A DNA stretch of 64,000 nucleotides, taken from Dryocosmus kuriphilus (lineage: Eukaryota; Arthropoda; Insecta; Hymenoptera; Cynipidae). The notes under the pieces are model-generated. The model ran no database searches. It was not told where the DNA came from and saw only the letters and a list, made by a program, of their open reading frames with translations. A program made the position numbers and the translations under genes. Below are positions 21,717-32,799 of this stretch, piece after piece; position 1 is the stretch's first letter, and every line of letters begins with the position of its first letter. The stretch lies in assembly GCA_038277395.1 (NCBI GenBank), contig CM076196.1, forward strand, positions 78,982,286-79,046,285, written 5' to 3'.

Positions 21717-23960
21717 TTAAATATTTATTGACATGAATAATGGAGAGAAAATGGGGAAATAAATTTTTAAAAACTCACAAAACAGTTCGTCTGGAAAGTT
21801 CAAATTCAGAACGTGAATAGAAATCCTGTTTCTCTTGTACTCGCCGCAGACCCTTGACATAACACACTTCTATTTTGTAAGAGGAATTTCACATATGCTC
21901 GCTAACAGAGTGACACTAGAACAATAGAGAATTCAAACAGATTACAGAAATTGAATCTCGAAACTAAATTACAGCTAGACACATCCGGTGCTAGAAGTCG
22001 AGCAAAAAAAAAAGGTGTGACAAGAGGCTATAATAATTGTCTAATGAAATTTAACTTCGTAAGCTTATGAGCGCACGTCCTTTCTTAAATCTAATACCTT
22101 TGAAATACTATTATATTATTCTGAAAAAAATCTTTTATATTCCTGAATGTTTTCTGGAACTCTGGAGATTAAGCTTCAAGCTTATAGGAATTTGCCTCGG
22201 ATCCTTCGGATTCATTCGAGTCTCTGAGTACTATTACTATTATTATTATTAATATTATTATAAAGCCGGTTTTATACGGTCAGCCGATTTTGCGGAAGTA
22301 AGAGAAATACGATGAGCCCGGAAGCTCCTCAGGGAAGCTCAAGAGAGAATAGAAAAAGAATGAAATGTCCGGGAAGAATCCCTCTTGGCGAATTAATACA
22401 CGAACTTTTGAACATCCGCTCTTGTGACTAAACTGCGTGGAATTATTGAATAAAAATCCTAACTTTGCTCGGAAAGGAAATAAAAGGTTTGCTAAAATAA
22501 AGATAGTTTTGAGTAAAGAGTGTGATTTTAGTAAATCCCATAAACTGTATGAGTCTGCAATATTTTTAGAGAATGCTTCCAACAGAGAAAAAACTTACAA
22601 ACTGAGAAGTAAATCGACAAAAATCTTTTAAACTCGCCATGGAAGAGAGATTTTAAAAGAATCCAAGATAATCTCGCGATAATAAAAAAGAACAGAAGTA
22701 AAACAACGCAAGCAGAATTATGGTTTTAGAAAATTAACTGTGGGTCTCACACAGGATCGTCTCGTTACTTCTTATCAGCCATTTTCTACTTTCATCTGGG
22801 AGCAAAGTGAGTTCTTAATTTTTTCAGCTAACGCGACACTTACCCGAGATTACTTCTTGTGGTCCACGTTCTTAATTGCCCAGAAACATTCTATTCACAT
22901 GACTCAAAGTTTTAATTTTTTTAAAGTAGAGATAATTAAGGCACATTAATTCTCTCATACGTTTCGACTTATCGAAGAAAGGAATTTTCAATCTTAAATC
23001 TTGCATTTCAACTGAAAGATGAAGGCAATTGTGGAGAGTTAAAAAAATGATCAGAAACTCGATAGCAATCGAGAGAAGAAAGGAGAAAAGACGATTTGTA
23101 TCTCGATCGGCAGGTACGTCCATTAAGGTGGTACGATTAATCATCGTGTCATCGTCAAAGGTGCAAGAGCCATAAAGTTCCGGAGCAACATAGGCGTCTG
23201 CCGATAAATCACACGTCTAATCACGTGCACGGCATGACCGGAAACGGACGAGGACGCTAACTCCAGAATGTAATGTGCAGAGGACAAGACTGAAACCCGA
23301 ACCCATATGTTAACGCAAGATGTCAACTTGACCTATTCAAGAGCTTCGATTCGAAGCCACTAATTCAATCCTTCACCTTCAAGTGCTACCATTCAAAGTT
23401 TATATACGAAAGACATCTATTTGAAGTTTTAAATTTATCACAAGGAATGCTTATAACTTATTCTCGGACAGTTTCTCTTTGAACAAATCGAATGACTAAC
23501 TGGATGTTTTATGGATTTAGGGCTTTATGGAGTATATAATTGAAATGCTGATAATATGGAATGACAATCTCATAAATAAAAGATGTATTCAATGAAGTGG
23601 ACTGTACATCACTCCCTACGAATTTGACACCACTTATTCTCTTGTCGGAGCCATACTTTATGTTGAAGGAAGAAGAGTGTTAAAAGCCTAAAATAGATTA
23701 ATCATTAAGCACGACAGCTGAACTCACTCTCGGCCCCCGAACCATTTTCAGAAGGAGTTACTGCTCCTTATCTGCTTCTGCTGAAATGGGCTGAATCAGC
23801 GTTCGTCTCTTGCAGGAGTTATAAATCTAGTGGATTTTCACGACACTTTGGTAGTTATAATCCCATTTTCTCTTGTCCAAGAGTTATTACTACTTATGAT
23901 TCTAGCACTTCGAAAATATAATAAGAAAAAGACACCGTCTAGTATTACGGAATTTTCTAT
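21717..23960. other. Intergenic DNA, no supported gene
   Basis: It contains an imperfect (ATT)n run at 22229-22261 and a somewhat more GC-rich stretch at 23090-23300 with a CACGTG E-box near 23223. No reading frame here has recognisable motifs. Confidence 0.45.
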
Positions 23961-23969
23961 ACTTCTGTT

Positions 23970-24153
23970 CTGTTGACTTGGAGGAGTTGGAAATGGGATT
24001 GGTTGTAGGTCGAAAAAGATGTCGGGTGTTCCAATCTGGTGGTTCCGGATGGCGGAACAAATAATTATGGTTCTAGTTCCTAAGAAAGAGCTAAAAATAA
24101 GATTCTGCTGATTTAGAGGAGTTGAAAATGGGATTGACTGTGGGTCGTAACAA
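23970..24153. repeat. Diverged ~135-bp direct duplication
   Basis: A ~48-bp block, 'gaggagttggaaatgggatt' plus flanks, at 23970-24018 recurs at 24105-24153 with several differences. It accounts for the internal repeat in a 191-codon minus-strand frame over this region, which I do not call a gene. Confidence 0.55.
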
Positions 24154-25253
24154 GACTCTCTGAGAGGGTGAATAAGGTATCGTATGGTTCTATAAACAAT
24201 GGAAGTTCTGTTACAACAAGGAACCGAGGCCGAGAGCAGTAGCAGATATGGTGGCAGTACTTGAAACTTTAAAGTCAGTCTAACTAAGTTTGCGACGATT
24301 TCCGACAATTTAGACGCATGTTTAGATTTAGACGAGCTGTGCCGGAAGTGGTCCGGTGGTTCCACGGGGAAATCCGGGGTTGCGTAGTTTGCGTTAGCAG
24401 ATGGTACACACAATCATAGAGGAGAGAATTCGTTCGCAAATATGCTAAACTCTTTACGAGGGCCAAATTTATCCAGGAGCAAAACCTCAGTCGCGAGATT
24501 GGCTGCCGGAAAACCGCAAATGAAATTTTTACACTCCAGAGTCGTCATCAAAGTTTCGAGAAATACTTTGGTAAGATTTCCTCACCTCTACTAAATTATA
24601 CATACTGAGAAAAATTTCACAGTTCGATGACGAGATGGAAAATAAACCAAAAACTTACCCACAGGCTTTTTTTACATTTTTCCAATAGTTCAATTGCTTA
24701 TATATTTGATTTGTTTTCAGACTTCTCTTTTAGTTTTGTTAGTTTTGGAGTCTGAATCGGAGAGTCAATTATGGTGCGTCCATTCTCGCCTAGGTTCTCG
24801 CTTACCTCTTCTCAATTAAATTTATTTGCAAACTCTGTTTTTTTTTTACTTTTTGTGGGAAAAACTGAAGTCGTTTCTTGTAAATTTGCATGCAACGAAC
24901 CTGGGAACATACGAAAAATACATCACGAAACTCGACCGAGATGCGCTGTAGTTTTGGATTTGCACTTCGAATGCAGAATATTCGCAGGCCGTACAAGCTT
25001 TCGCCATTTACAAATACAAACTCGAAGCGAGTACTCCTTGCGAATGACATCCGTGCTGTACTCACTGTCCAAGGAGGGCGTGTTACCAGTGAATTTTTGC
25101 AAATTAAAAGTTCAGTACATTCTACACAAAATATTTACTGAAATCAATTGCCCTTTTTAGAATAAATCAAGGGACTTATTCCAATTTTGAGTATGTAGAG
25201 ACAGAAATTTGTACTCGTATATCGGTCTCTACGATTGCAGCTCAAGTGCGAAG

Positions 25254-25460
25254 TTAGATACAGCCCAACACTGGCCCAGCATCGGCTAAAATATTGCCAA
25301 AGATCGGCTGCCAATATCGTGCCGTTGCTGGAATGATAACTACGGTATGCAATTGGCGGCCAATTCTGATCCAGACTCTGGCCGCCATTGTCGGCTCATC
25401 AACGGATGCCGATATCGGCCTGATCTTAGCTGCCAATATCGTCCCGTTGCTGGAATGACG
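25254..25460. repeat. GC-rich 'GCCAATATCG' repeat, two ~122-bp units
   Basis: 'ctgccaatatcg' followed by 'ccgttgctggaatga' occurs at 25308 and 25430. The wording resembles the cluster at 32640-32790 ('gctgccaatattgg', 'ccagtattgggcc'), so the two are probably one family. It directly adjoins the tRNA-like segment at 25505. Confidence 0.55.
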
Positions 25461-25504
25461 ACGTATGTTAGTGACCCATTACAATGAGAAATCACAATGA
25501 AAAA

Positions 25505-25590
25505 ATAAAGCAGGGGGAATCGAACGCACGACCTATGGGACGCGAGTCAGCAACCTAACCATTAGGTACCTTAACTCATGAGATGGTGTG
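25505..25590 (-). repeat. tRNA-derived, SINE-like segment
   Basis: On the minus strand, GGTACCTAATGGTTAGG resembles a tRNA D-arm with a pol III A box. About 35 nt later, GTGCGTTCGATTCCCCC matches a T-arm with a B box (GTTCGATTCC). The anticodon stem and acceptor stem do not pair well, so this is a SINE head or a tRNA pseudogene rather than a working tRNA. The body would extend leftward into the repeat at 25254-25460. Confidence 0.5.
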
Positions 25591-25863
25591 TCCTACATTT
25601 TTCCACAATGCACTCAATCATACACAAATATCAAAATATCTCGAGATAATTTCATCAATAAACGCTTTTGCGTTAACAATAAATAAAATATGAATATGAA
25701 ATTTTAAATATTTTTAATGTTCAGTTTTACAAAAAGTAAAACCGTAGTATAAATTGATATAATAGGATATTTTATTGGCAGAACAAAAATTTGTTGCGAC
25801 AAAAAAAAACTGCTCTCTGTCTGTACTGGAGCAGTGCTGAATTAATATCTTCTTTAATTATTC

Positions 25864-26836
25864 ATGGTTATGATATCAATTAAAATTAAGAGAAAATCGG
25901 TTACTTGTGCCTACTGCCCAATAACGTACCATCCAGGATGTGCAAAAAAAGCAGGAATTAACTTGATTGATGATTCCGAAGAGAACTATTGAAATTTGTA
26001 AATGTAAGGAGAATTCAGATAGTGAGTACACTGATCCTGACTCTTTTTCATCTCAAGCAGGTGAAACAGTAAACAACTTTGCCAATTTCCAAGAAGAAGA
26101 ATCAAAAGAGGGAAAAATGGAGGACCCAAAAAAATATATGGAATCGCAATTCAACAATCTTAACAAGCATATAAAAAGCCTTGAAAAACAGAATAGTGAA
26201 AGAATAGATGAATTAAAAAAGTCGGTGGATTTTATGTCAACTCTCTTTGAAGATCAAAAACAAAGTAATGAAGAAATTAAAAAGCGGTTGACAAAGTTGG
26301 AGGAAGAGAATAAAAATATGGCCAATGATTTGGAATACTTGAAAGCCAAGCAGAATGATAAAGACCAAGAAGAAAGATTTAGAAATTTAATTTTGACAAG
26401 AATACCCAAACAAGAAGAAGAAACCCACGTAGCAGTAAAGAAAATCATGAAAGGAATGGGTTATGAACTCGCAGAGAAAGAAATTGATAAATGTTACGTG
26501 ATAAAATCCACTGACAATTTTCCCGCGATTTTCCTGAAATTAAAAACTAAGGAGACCAAAGAAAACATAAAAAGGAAGATAAAAGAAGTCAAAGACATCA
26601 AAATTGGCGAATGTAACATTCTAGGGGACAAGGATCAGAATAACTACATTAACGATGACCTAACTCTACACAATCAAAGAAGAATATTTAAGGGAGCAAG
26701 AGACCTTAGGAAGAAAGGAACATTTAAATTCGCCTGGTACGAGAAAGGTAGAATCTACGTGAAGAAAAAAGAAGGTGACAGAAGAATATGGATAAGAAAT
26801 GAAGAAGACTTGCAACAATTGGAGACAATGAAGTGA
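25864..26836 (+). pseudogene. Non-LTR retrotransposon ORF1 (zinc finger, coiled coil, RNA-binding)
   Basis: ORF1 protein would coat the element's RNA. The frame starts at ATG 25864 and shows a PHD-like cysteine pattern, CAYC then YHPGC, before a stop at ~25987. One frameshift later, the 289-codon frame from 25967 continues with CKCKE. It then has an acidic linker, a long Lys/Glu-rich coiled coil (about residues 45-140) and an RNA-binding-like end with ILTRIPK, YINDDLTLHNQRR, and FAWYEKGRIYVKK. Such finger plus coiled-coil ORF1 proteins occur in Jockey/CR1-type elements. The single frameshift between finger and coiled coil is the only break seen. Confidence 0.75.
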
Positions 26837-26894
26837 GGGAAAAAGAGAAAGCCGAGGATCATAAGCTGTTGAAAGGTAACAAAAAATATTTATC

Positions 26895-29600
26895 ATGGAA
26901 AGTTATCTGAGTGTAATATGCTTAAATATAAGAAGCATTAGAAATGTTTTTGGAGAGATAAAAATGTTAATAGAAAGTAAATATAATAAAATTGATATTT
27001 TGATTCTTACTGAGACATGGCTATACCAAAATGAAACTAAATTTTACAATATCAATGGGTATACTTCAATGCATAATTGTAGAGAGACTAGGGCAGGCGG
27101 AGTAGCTGTCTACATTAAAAATGGTTTGAATTTCGAAGAAATTAATCAAAACTATTTACACGAAAAAAAACGGATGTAATGTGATTCTTTTTAAGATACA
27201 AGAATATAATATAATGATATGTGCTATACATATATAGACAACCATCAAGTTCACAGAGCGAGTTCCTAGAAGGTTTGAATAATATTATGGAAATTTATAA
27301 TCAAAAGGGTTTAATATGTGGCGATACTAATATAAATTTATTGAATATGGAAACTGATATAGTTAAAGAATATAATAGAATTATAGAAATGAATGAATTT
27401 ATGGTAGCAAATAAATTATGCTTTGAGGAAGCTACTAGGGTCACCTATAATTCTGTAACAATCATTGACCATGTTTTATATAGGGATATATAATGCCAAA
27501 CCTCCCTGGAAGACACAACACTCTCTGATCACAGACAATTGGTAATTTCTTTTATATAAAGAAGAAGAAAAACTATAAGAGGGAAAACACATTTTTTCAA
27601 TTTATAGATAAAAACAAAGTTTTGGAGACACTTAAAATATAATGTGAAAATACTGAGATACGGGATATAAGTGAACTTATTGAATTGATACAAGAAACTA
27701 AAGATAAATCTACAGTAAATAGTAAAAAAAAGGTTGAAAATAAAGAACAACATCACACTTCCCACTTATTTGATAAAACTTATAAAAGAAAGAGATAATT
27801 TGTATGTCAGACAAAAGTTTAATCCAACAAATGAGTTGATAAAAAACAAATTTAAAAAAATTAAAAATAGAGTAACTGATGAAATTAGAAAAATATCAAA
27901 AACTAGTGCTGACACTATGGTCGAGAATGCAAAAAATAACCCCAGAAAAACGTGGATAAGCTATTAACACAATTTTGAACAATACTCCACAAAATAAAAA
28001 AAAGCAATGAAATAAAAAAGTTATTAGTTAGTGACAGAGAGGTTGTGAATTCTGAAAATATTGTAAACGAAATAAATAACTACTATAAAGATATTAGTGA
28101 AATACTACAGATGAATATAGGAGATGAGGGTAAAGAGATGTGTGAAATAGAACTTAACACAGAGTTAGACAAATTACTATTATTGAATTAGATAAAATAG
28201 TAAGTACTTTAAATAAACAGGCAGCAGCAGGTGATGATGGAGTTACTGTTTCTGAATTACTGATATACTATCATGCGATAGAAAATCACTTATTAAAGAT
28301 TATAAATACTAATTTTGAGAATGGTACATTTCCTGAAACTCTGCAAATAAGTAAAGTGATTCCTATACATAAAAGTGGATCTAGAGATTATGTGGGTAAC
28401 TATAGGCCAATTTCTTTGTCAAGCAACTTTTCAAAAATTTATGAAAAAGCAATTAAGATAAGATTAATAACCTACCTAAACAAGAACAGAGGAATAAGTA
28501 GAATACAATATGGTTTTCAGAATTGATTTAAAAAAGGCATTTGATACGGTTAGTCATGGAATACTTTGCAAAAAACTTTTTAAACATGGAATAAAGGGTA
28601 GAGCTCTTGAACTGCTAAATTCATATTTAAATGAGAGGAAACAATATGTCTATGATAATAATACAAAAAGTAGGAAAATTAATATTCCTATGGGGGTGCC
28701 TCAAGGATCAGTTCTTGGTCCACTACTATATTTAATATATGTTGAGAGTCTAACTGAGGCGGGATTGTTTGGTAAAATCTTTATGTATGCAGATGATAAG
28801 ATTCTTGTTTATAGTAACAAAGATTGTAAAAAATTGGAAGAGGATATAAATAAGGACTTGTTAATTTACTGTGACTGGTTGAAATGTAATAAATTAACTG
28901 TAAATGAAAAAAAGACAGTATATATGACTTTTGCGTTAGTTAACATACCCAAGCGACCACTAATTATAAAAATACAAAATTTTATTATTCAGGAAACTGA
29001 GGAGTACAAATATCTTGGAGCTATGATTGATAATAAATTAACTTGGAAACGACATATAGAACTAATCATGAAAAAAATAGTACCATGGTCTGGTGTTTTT
29101 AGAAGATGCAAAAGGGTTTTAAGTGAAAAGAATGAAAAAAATGATTTACCACGCTTTTATAGAATCTCATATTAGATGTTATCACAAGTTGGGCTTCTGC
29201 TTCAGAACATTTACTGGATAAAATACAAAGGCTACAAAAAAAAATACTTAAAATCTTATACAATTTTCCTAGAAATATGCCGACTCTTGAATTATATAAA
29301 GTAGTAAAGCTTCCAGATGTGCGTAGTCTTCGGGAAATTGAACGAGCAAAAATGATCTACAAAATGATAAGTAATCTTATATAGACTGATTATTAATTTG
29401 AAATAGGGAACAATGTACATAACTACACCACTAGATTTGCTGTAGAATTAAGAAATAAATACCACAGAACTAGAACAGCGCAACGATCACCGATAAACTG
29501 TAGTATTACAGTTTTTAACAACCTACCGAAAAATATTAGAGAAAGTTCGACCTTTTATGAATTTGTACAGCATATAAAAGAATATTATGTAGAAGCTAAT
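26895..29600 (+). pseudogene. Non-LTR retrotransposon ORF2 (endonuclease and reverse transcriptase), broken
   Basis: ORF2 would nick the target and copy the RNA. The apurinic-type endonuclease begins at 26895 (LNIRSIRN, ILTETWL, RAGGVAVYIK) and continues in another frame at 27221-27493 (CGDTNINLL, IIDHVLY). A linker lies at 27734-27967. The reverse transcriptase starts near 28190 (AAAGDDGV, VIPIHKSG, NYRPISLSSNFSKIYEK, QYGF). It then jumps straight to IDLKKAFDTVSH at 28510, so the segment that usually separates these motifs is lost. The rest is intact through GVPQGSVLGPLLYL, FMYADD and LTVNEKK (to 29175). A C-terminal piece follows (LPDVRSLREIERAKM). Several frameshifts make it dead. Confidence 0.85.
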
Positions 29601-29798
29601 TGATAATAAGTTTATAAAACCCAGATTGTCCAATAATTATGATATTAAGATAAAAATAAGAGTAAAGGAAAAATGTAGATTAATTAATATGCTAATGATA
29701 AAAAAAGAAAAAGATTTTTAAAAAATCTGTATTACATGTAAACTGGATGAACCAGTTATCAAGCATTGCCTGTTTATGATTCACACAATAAATGAAAA

Positions 29799-30958
29799 AA
29801 AAATCTGCCCGCTTCGCGGGCACATTCTCATCGCGCGCTTCGCGCGAAGTATGAGCGCGCCTAGAGCGCGCGTCTGTTGGCACTCGCGCTTCGAGCTCGA
29901 CATTTGACTCGCGCTTCGCGCTCGATAATTACGTTTTTTAAAACACATTGTAGATTGGTAAAGTTTTTTAGTGATTTTCCAAATTTTCACAATAGAGGAT
30001 TTCGATTCTTAAAAGTAAAAAGATGAGTCTTAACGAATAAATTTTGTAGCTCTTTCCAAGGTGAACAATTCTGCTTGTTAATATTTTCTCATATCTTGCA
30101 CAGTTTTGCTGAAAAGTGGTTTGCTTTATATTTCATAACATATTTCACGAATAACTCAAAAACTACGCGTCTGATCAAAAAAATGATAGAGAGCAAATTT
30201 GTAGACCTTTTTGAGGCGAACAACTTTGTTTATTATTATTTTTCCGTATCTTCCATAGTTTGGCGGGAAATTTGAAATTTGAAATTTTTAATAACGTTTT
30301 ATCGATTAAAACAAAAACCGTGCATTTTATCAAAAAATGGTTAAACCAAAATTTATAGATCGTTTTAAATTGAACAACTCTGTTCTTTGCCACTTTTTTC
30401 TATGTTGAATATTTTGTCGGGAAACCAGAGTTCTTTAATTTGAATAGCGTTTTCTTGGTTAAAACAAAAACCGTTCATTTCATCAAAAAACGGTTAAGGC
30501 AAAAGTTGTACATCTTTTTCAGCTGAACAATTTTACTCCCTTAAATTTTTTTTGTATCTCTCATAGTTTAGCCGGAAAATGGATTTTTTTTTATATTGTG
30601 AAAACCGTTTTTGATGGATAAAACCATAACCGTTGGTCAAAAGTGGCTGGTTAACGAACTCGTCCTTACTTTTTACACTCTAAAGAAGTGTGCCAAAGCG
30701 CAATCCAATCCGATTAGTCCTTCGAAAGTTATCGTGTCCACAGCCTACGACGACAACAACAACGACGACAACAACAACGACGACAACGACAACAAAACGA
30801 CGACAACGACAACAACGACGACAACAACGACAGACAGACAACAACGTAAAACCTTTTTTTTCGGGTTCAGGGGGTCATAAAACGTCGAGATTTCATGAAA
30901 TCCGCGAAAGTCAGTTTTCACATAAAACTAATACCTTCTCATTGAGATGAGAATGTAA
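29799..30958 (-). mobile_element. HINE-like element, full copy
   Basis: Read on the minus strand it starts ACATTCTCATCTCAATGAGA (at 30956) and ends with the GCCCGCGAAGCGGGC hairpin, AGA and a T9 run. The microsatellite here is a long degenerate GTC/GTT block (30745-30835). The 5' flank is ATT rather than a T5 run, so the T run belongs at the 3' end of the element. Confidence 0.8.
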
Positions 30959-31087
30959 TAAAAAAAAATTGCATTTTTTAGCCAAACTGTGTAAAAAATG
31001 AAGAAATTTACGTTTTAGATATAAATTCATTGATTGGTGAGCGCGAGACAGGTGATGAGAATGCGCCTGAGTAGCGGGCAAATTTTT
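30959..31087 (+). repeat. Truncated plus-strand HINE-like tail
   Basis: A degenerate 3' end: GATGAGAATGCGCC, then GTAGCGGGCAAATTTTT at 31071-31087. It is opposite in orientation to the copies on both sides. Confidence 0.5.
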
Positions 31088-32073
31088 CAATAACTTTTAA
31101 TAACTTTTTATTGACTGTATAGTAATGTATTTTTTGATTAAAAGAACGGTATTATACGTTTAATGAAGAAAGTATGGGTTGTATCAAAAAATGGTTTCAA
31201 GGGAATTTGTAGGTCCTTGGAAGGTGAATAATTCTGCTTCTTGATATTTTCACGTATCTCGCATACTTTTGCGGAAAAGTAGATTTTTTTATACGAATTA
31301 ACATATTTCACGAATAACTCAAAAACTACGCATCTGATCAAGAAAATGATAGAGAGCAAATTTGTAGACCTTTTTGAGGTCAACAACTTTGTTTATTATT
31401 ATTTTTCCGTATCTTGCATAGTTTAGCGGGAAATTTGAAAACCTTGATTTTTAATAACGTTTTATCGATTAAAACAAAAACCGTGGATTTCATCAGAAAA
31501 TAGTTTAAACAAAATTTGTAGATCTTTTTAAATTTAACAACTTTGTTCTTTACTATTTTTCTTTATCTTGAATATTTTGTCGGGAAACCAGAGTTTAAAA
31601 TTTTAATAGCGTTTTCTTGATTAAAACAAAAACCGTTCATTTTATCAAAAAATGGTTAAGGCACGAGTTGTAGATCTTTTTGAGCTGAACAATTTTACTT
31701 CCTTACATTTTTTTTGTATCTCTCATAGTTTAGCCGGAAAATGGATTTTTTTATTTTGTGAAAACCGTTTTTGATGGATAAAACCATAACCGTTGGTCAA
31801 AAGTGGCTGGTGAACGAACTCGTCCTTACTTTTTGCACTTTAAAGAAGTGTACCAAAGCGCAATCCAACCCGATGTGTCTTTCGAAAGGTATCGTGTACA
31901 CAGACTACACTACTACTACTACTACTACTACTACACCTACTACGGCAGACAGACACCAACGTAAAATATGTTTTTTTCGGGTTCAGGGGGTCATGAAACG
32001 TCGAGATTTCATGAAATCCGCGAAAGTCAGTTTTCACATAAAACTAATACCTTCTCATTGAGATGAGAATGTA
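31088..32073 (-). mobile_element. HINE-like element, lacking its GC-rich tail
   Basis: It shares the 153-bp repeats, the 5' block and the ACATTCTCATCTCAATGAG start (at 32073). Its microsatellite is an ACT run (31907-31935) instead of GTC. The CpG-rich palindromic tail is missing. Confidence 0.75.
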
Positions 32074-32199
32074 AAAATAAATAAATTTCTAATGATTGAC
32101 GTATTTTATGTAACTTTTTACTTTACTCAGAAAAATAGGATTTCAATCTTTTTTTTACCAAAAAGTTAGTGTTCGGTAATTTCTTAACCACAAATTTTT

Positions 32200-32640
32200 T
32201 CCAACTTTCGGTCCTGTGATAGGCCGTTACTCGGCCGAACTTTGGCTTTTTGACTTCCAACCTAGTTTGCCAGAATAATGCCGACTTTCAGTCCAGCAGA
32301 GTGCCATCGCTGACCCAGATTCTGGCTTTTCTACTTCTAACATGGTTTGTCGGAGTAATGCCGACTTTCGCCCTTGTAATGGGCGATTACTGAACCAAAA
32401 CTCTGGCTTTTTGACTTCCAACATGGTTTGCTGGAGTAATGCCGACTTTCAGTCTTGTAATGGGTCGTTACTGGGCCGGAGTCTGGCTTTTTGTCTTCCA
32501 ATATGGTTTGCCGGAGTAATGCCGACTTTCGGCCCAGTAAAGAGCCATCTCTGACCAGATTCTGGCTTTTCTAATTCTAACATGGCTTGACGTAGTAATT
32601 TCGACTTCTGCCCTGTAATAGGCCACTGCTGGGCCAAGAT
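32200..32640. repeat. 80-bp minisatellite
   Basis: 'gccgactttc' recurs at 32280, 32360, 32441 and 32521, with a diverged 'ttcgacttct' at 32600: a steady 80-bp period. Each unit also has 'ttctggcttttt-acttc-aacatggtttg' and a 'gtaat-ggc--ttactg' block. It grades into a 'ccaatattggtccagtattgggcc' cluster at 32640-32790. Confidence 0.8.
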
Positions 32641-32799
32641 TCGGCAAAAGCTTGGCAAATTTAAAATGCCAATGTACTGTACCATTACTGGGACAACACT
32701 GGGCCGATTTGATCGCTGATATTGGTCCAGTAACATTGGCCGACGCTTGGCTGCCAATATTGGTCCAGTATTGGGCCATGTTTTCAGTACCGGCAATTC

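Larger units (their letters stand above)
25864..29640 (+). mobile_element. Non-LTR retrotransposon, Jockey/CR1-like group
   Basis: Two ORFs in the usual order, with ORF2 starting about 60 bp after ORF1. The 5' edge is not fixed, and no clear poly(A) or target duplication was found at the 3' edge near 29640. A HINE-like element begins ~160 bp downstream. Confidence 0.75.

Noticed and set aside
23838..24413. 191-codon minus-strand frame as a gene
   Set aside because: It contains a diverged DNA duplication, has no recognisable motif, and its composition looks like chance. It stays unnamed.
24560..24575. Splice donor TTTG/GTAAGAT as the end of a host exon
   Set aside because: The donor is good, but the upstream stretch has stops in all useful frames and no acceptor could be paired with it.
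24771..25160. 129-codon frame with a hydrophobic start as a secreted protein
   Set aside because: The hydrophobic part comes from a poly-T tract, and the overlapping frames on both strands are equally long. No conserved pattern was seen.
25505..25590. Functional tRNA gene
   Set aside because: The acceptor and anticodon stems do not pair, so only the promoter-like boxes are supported.
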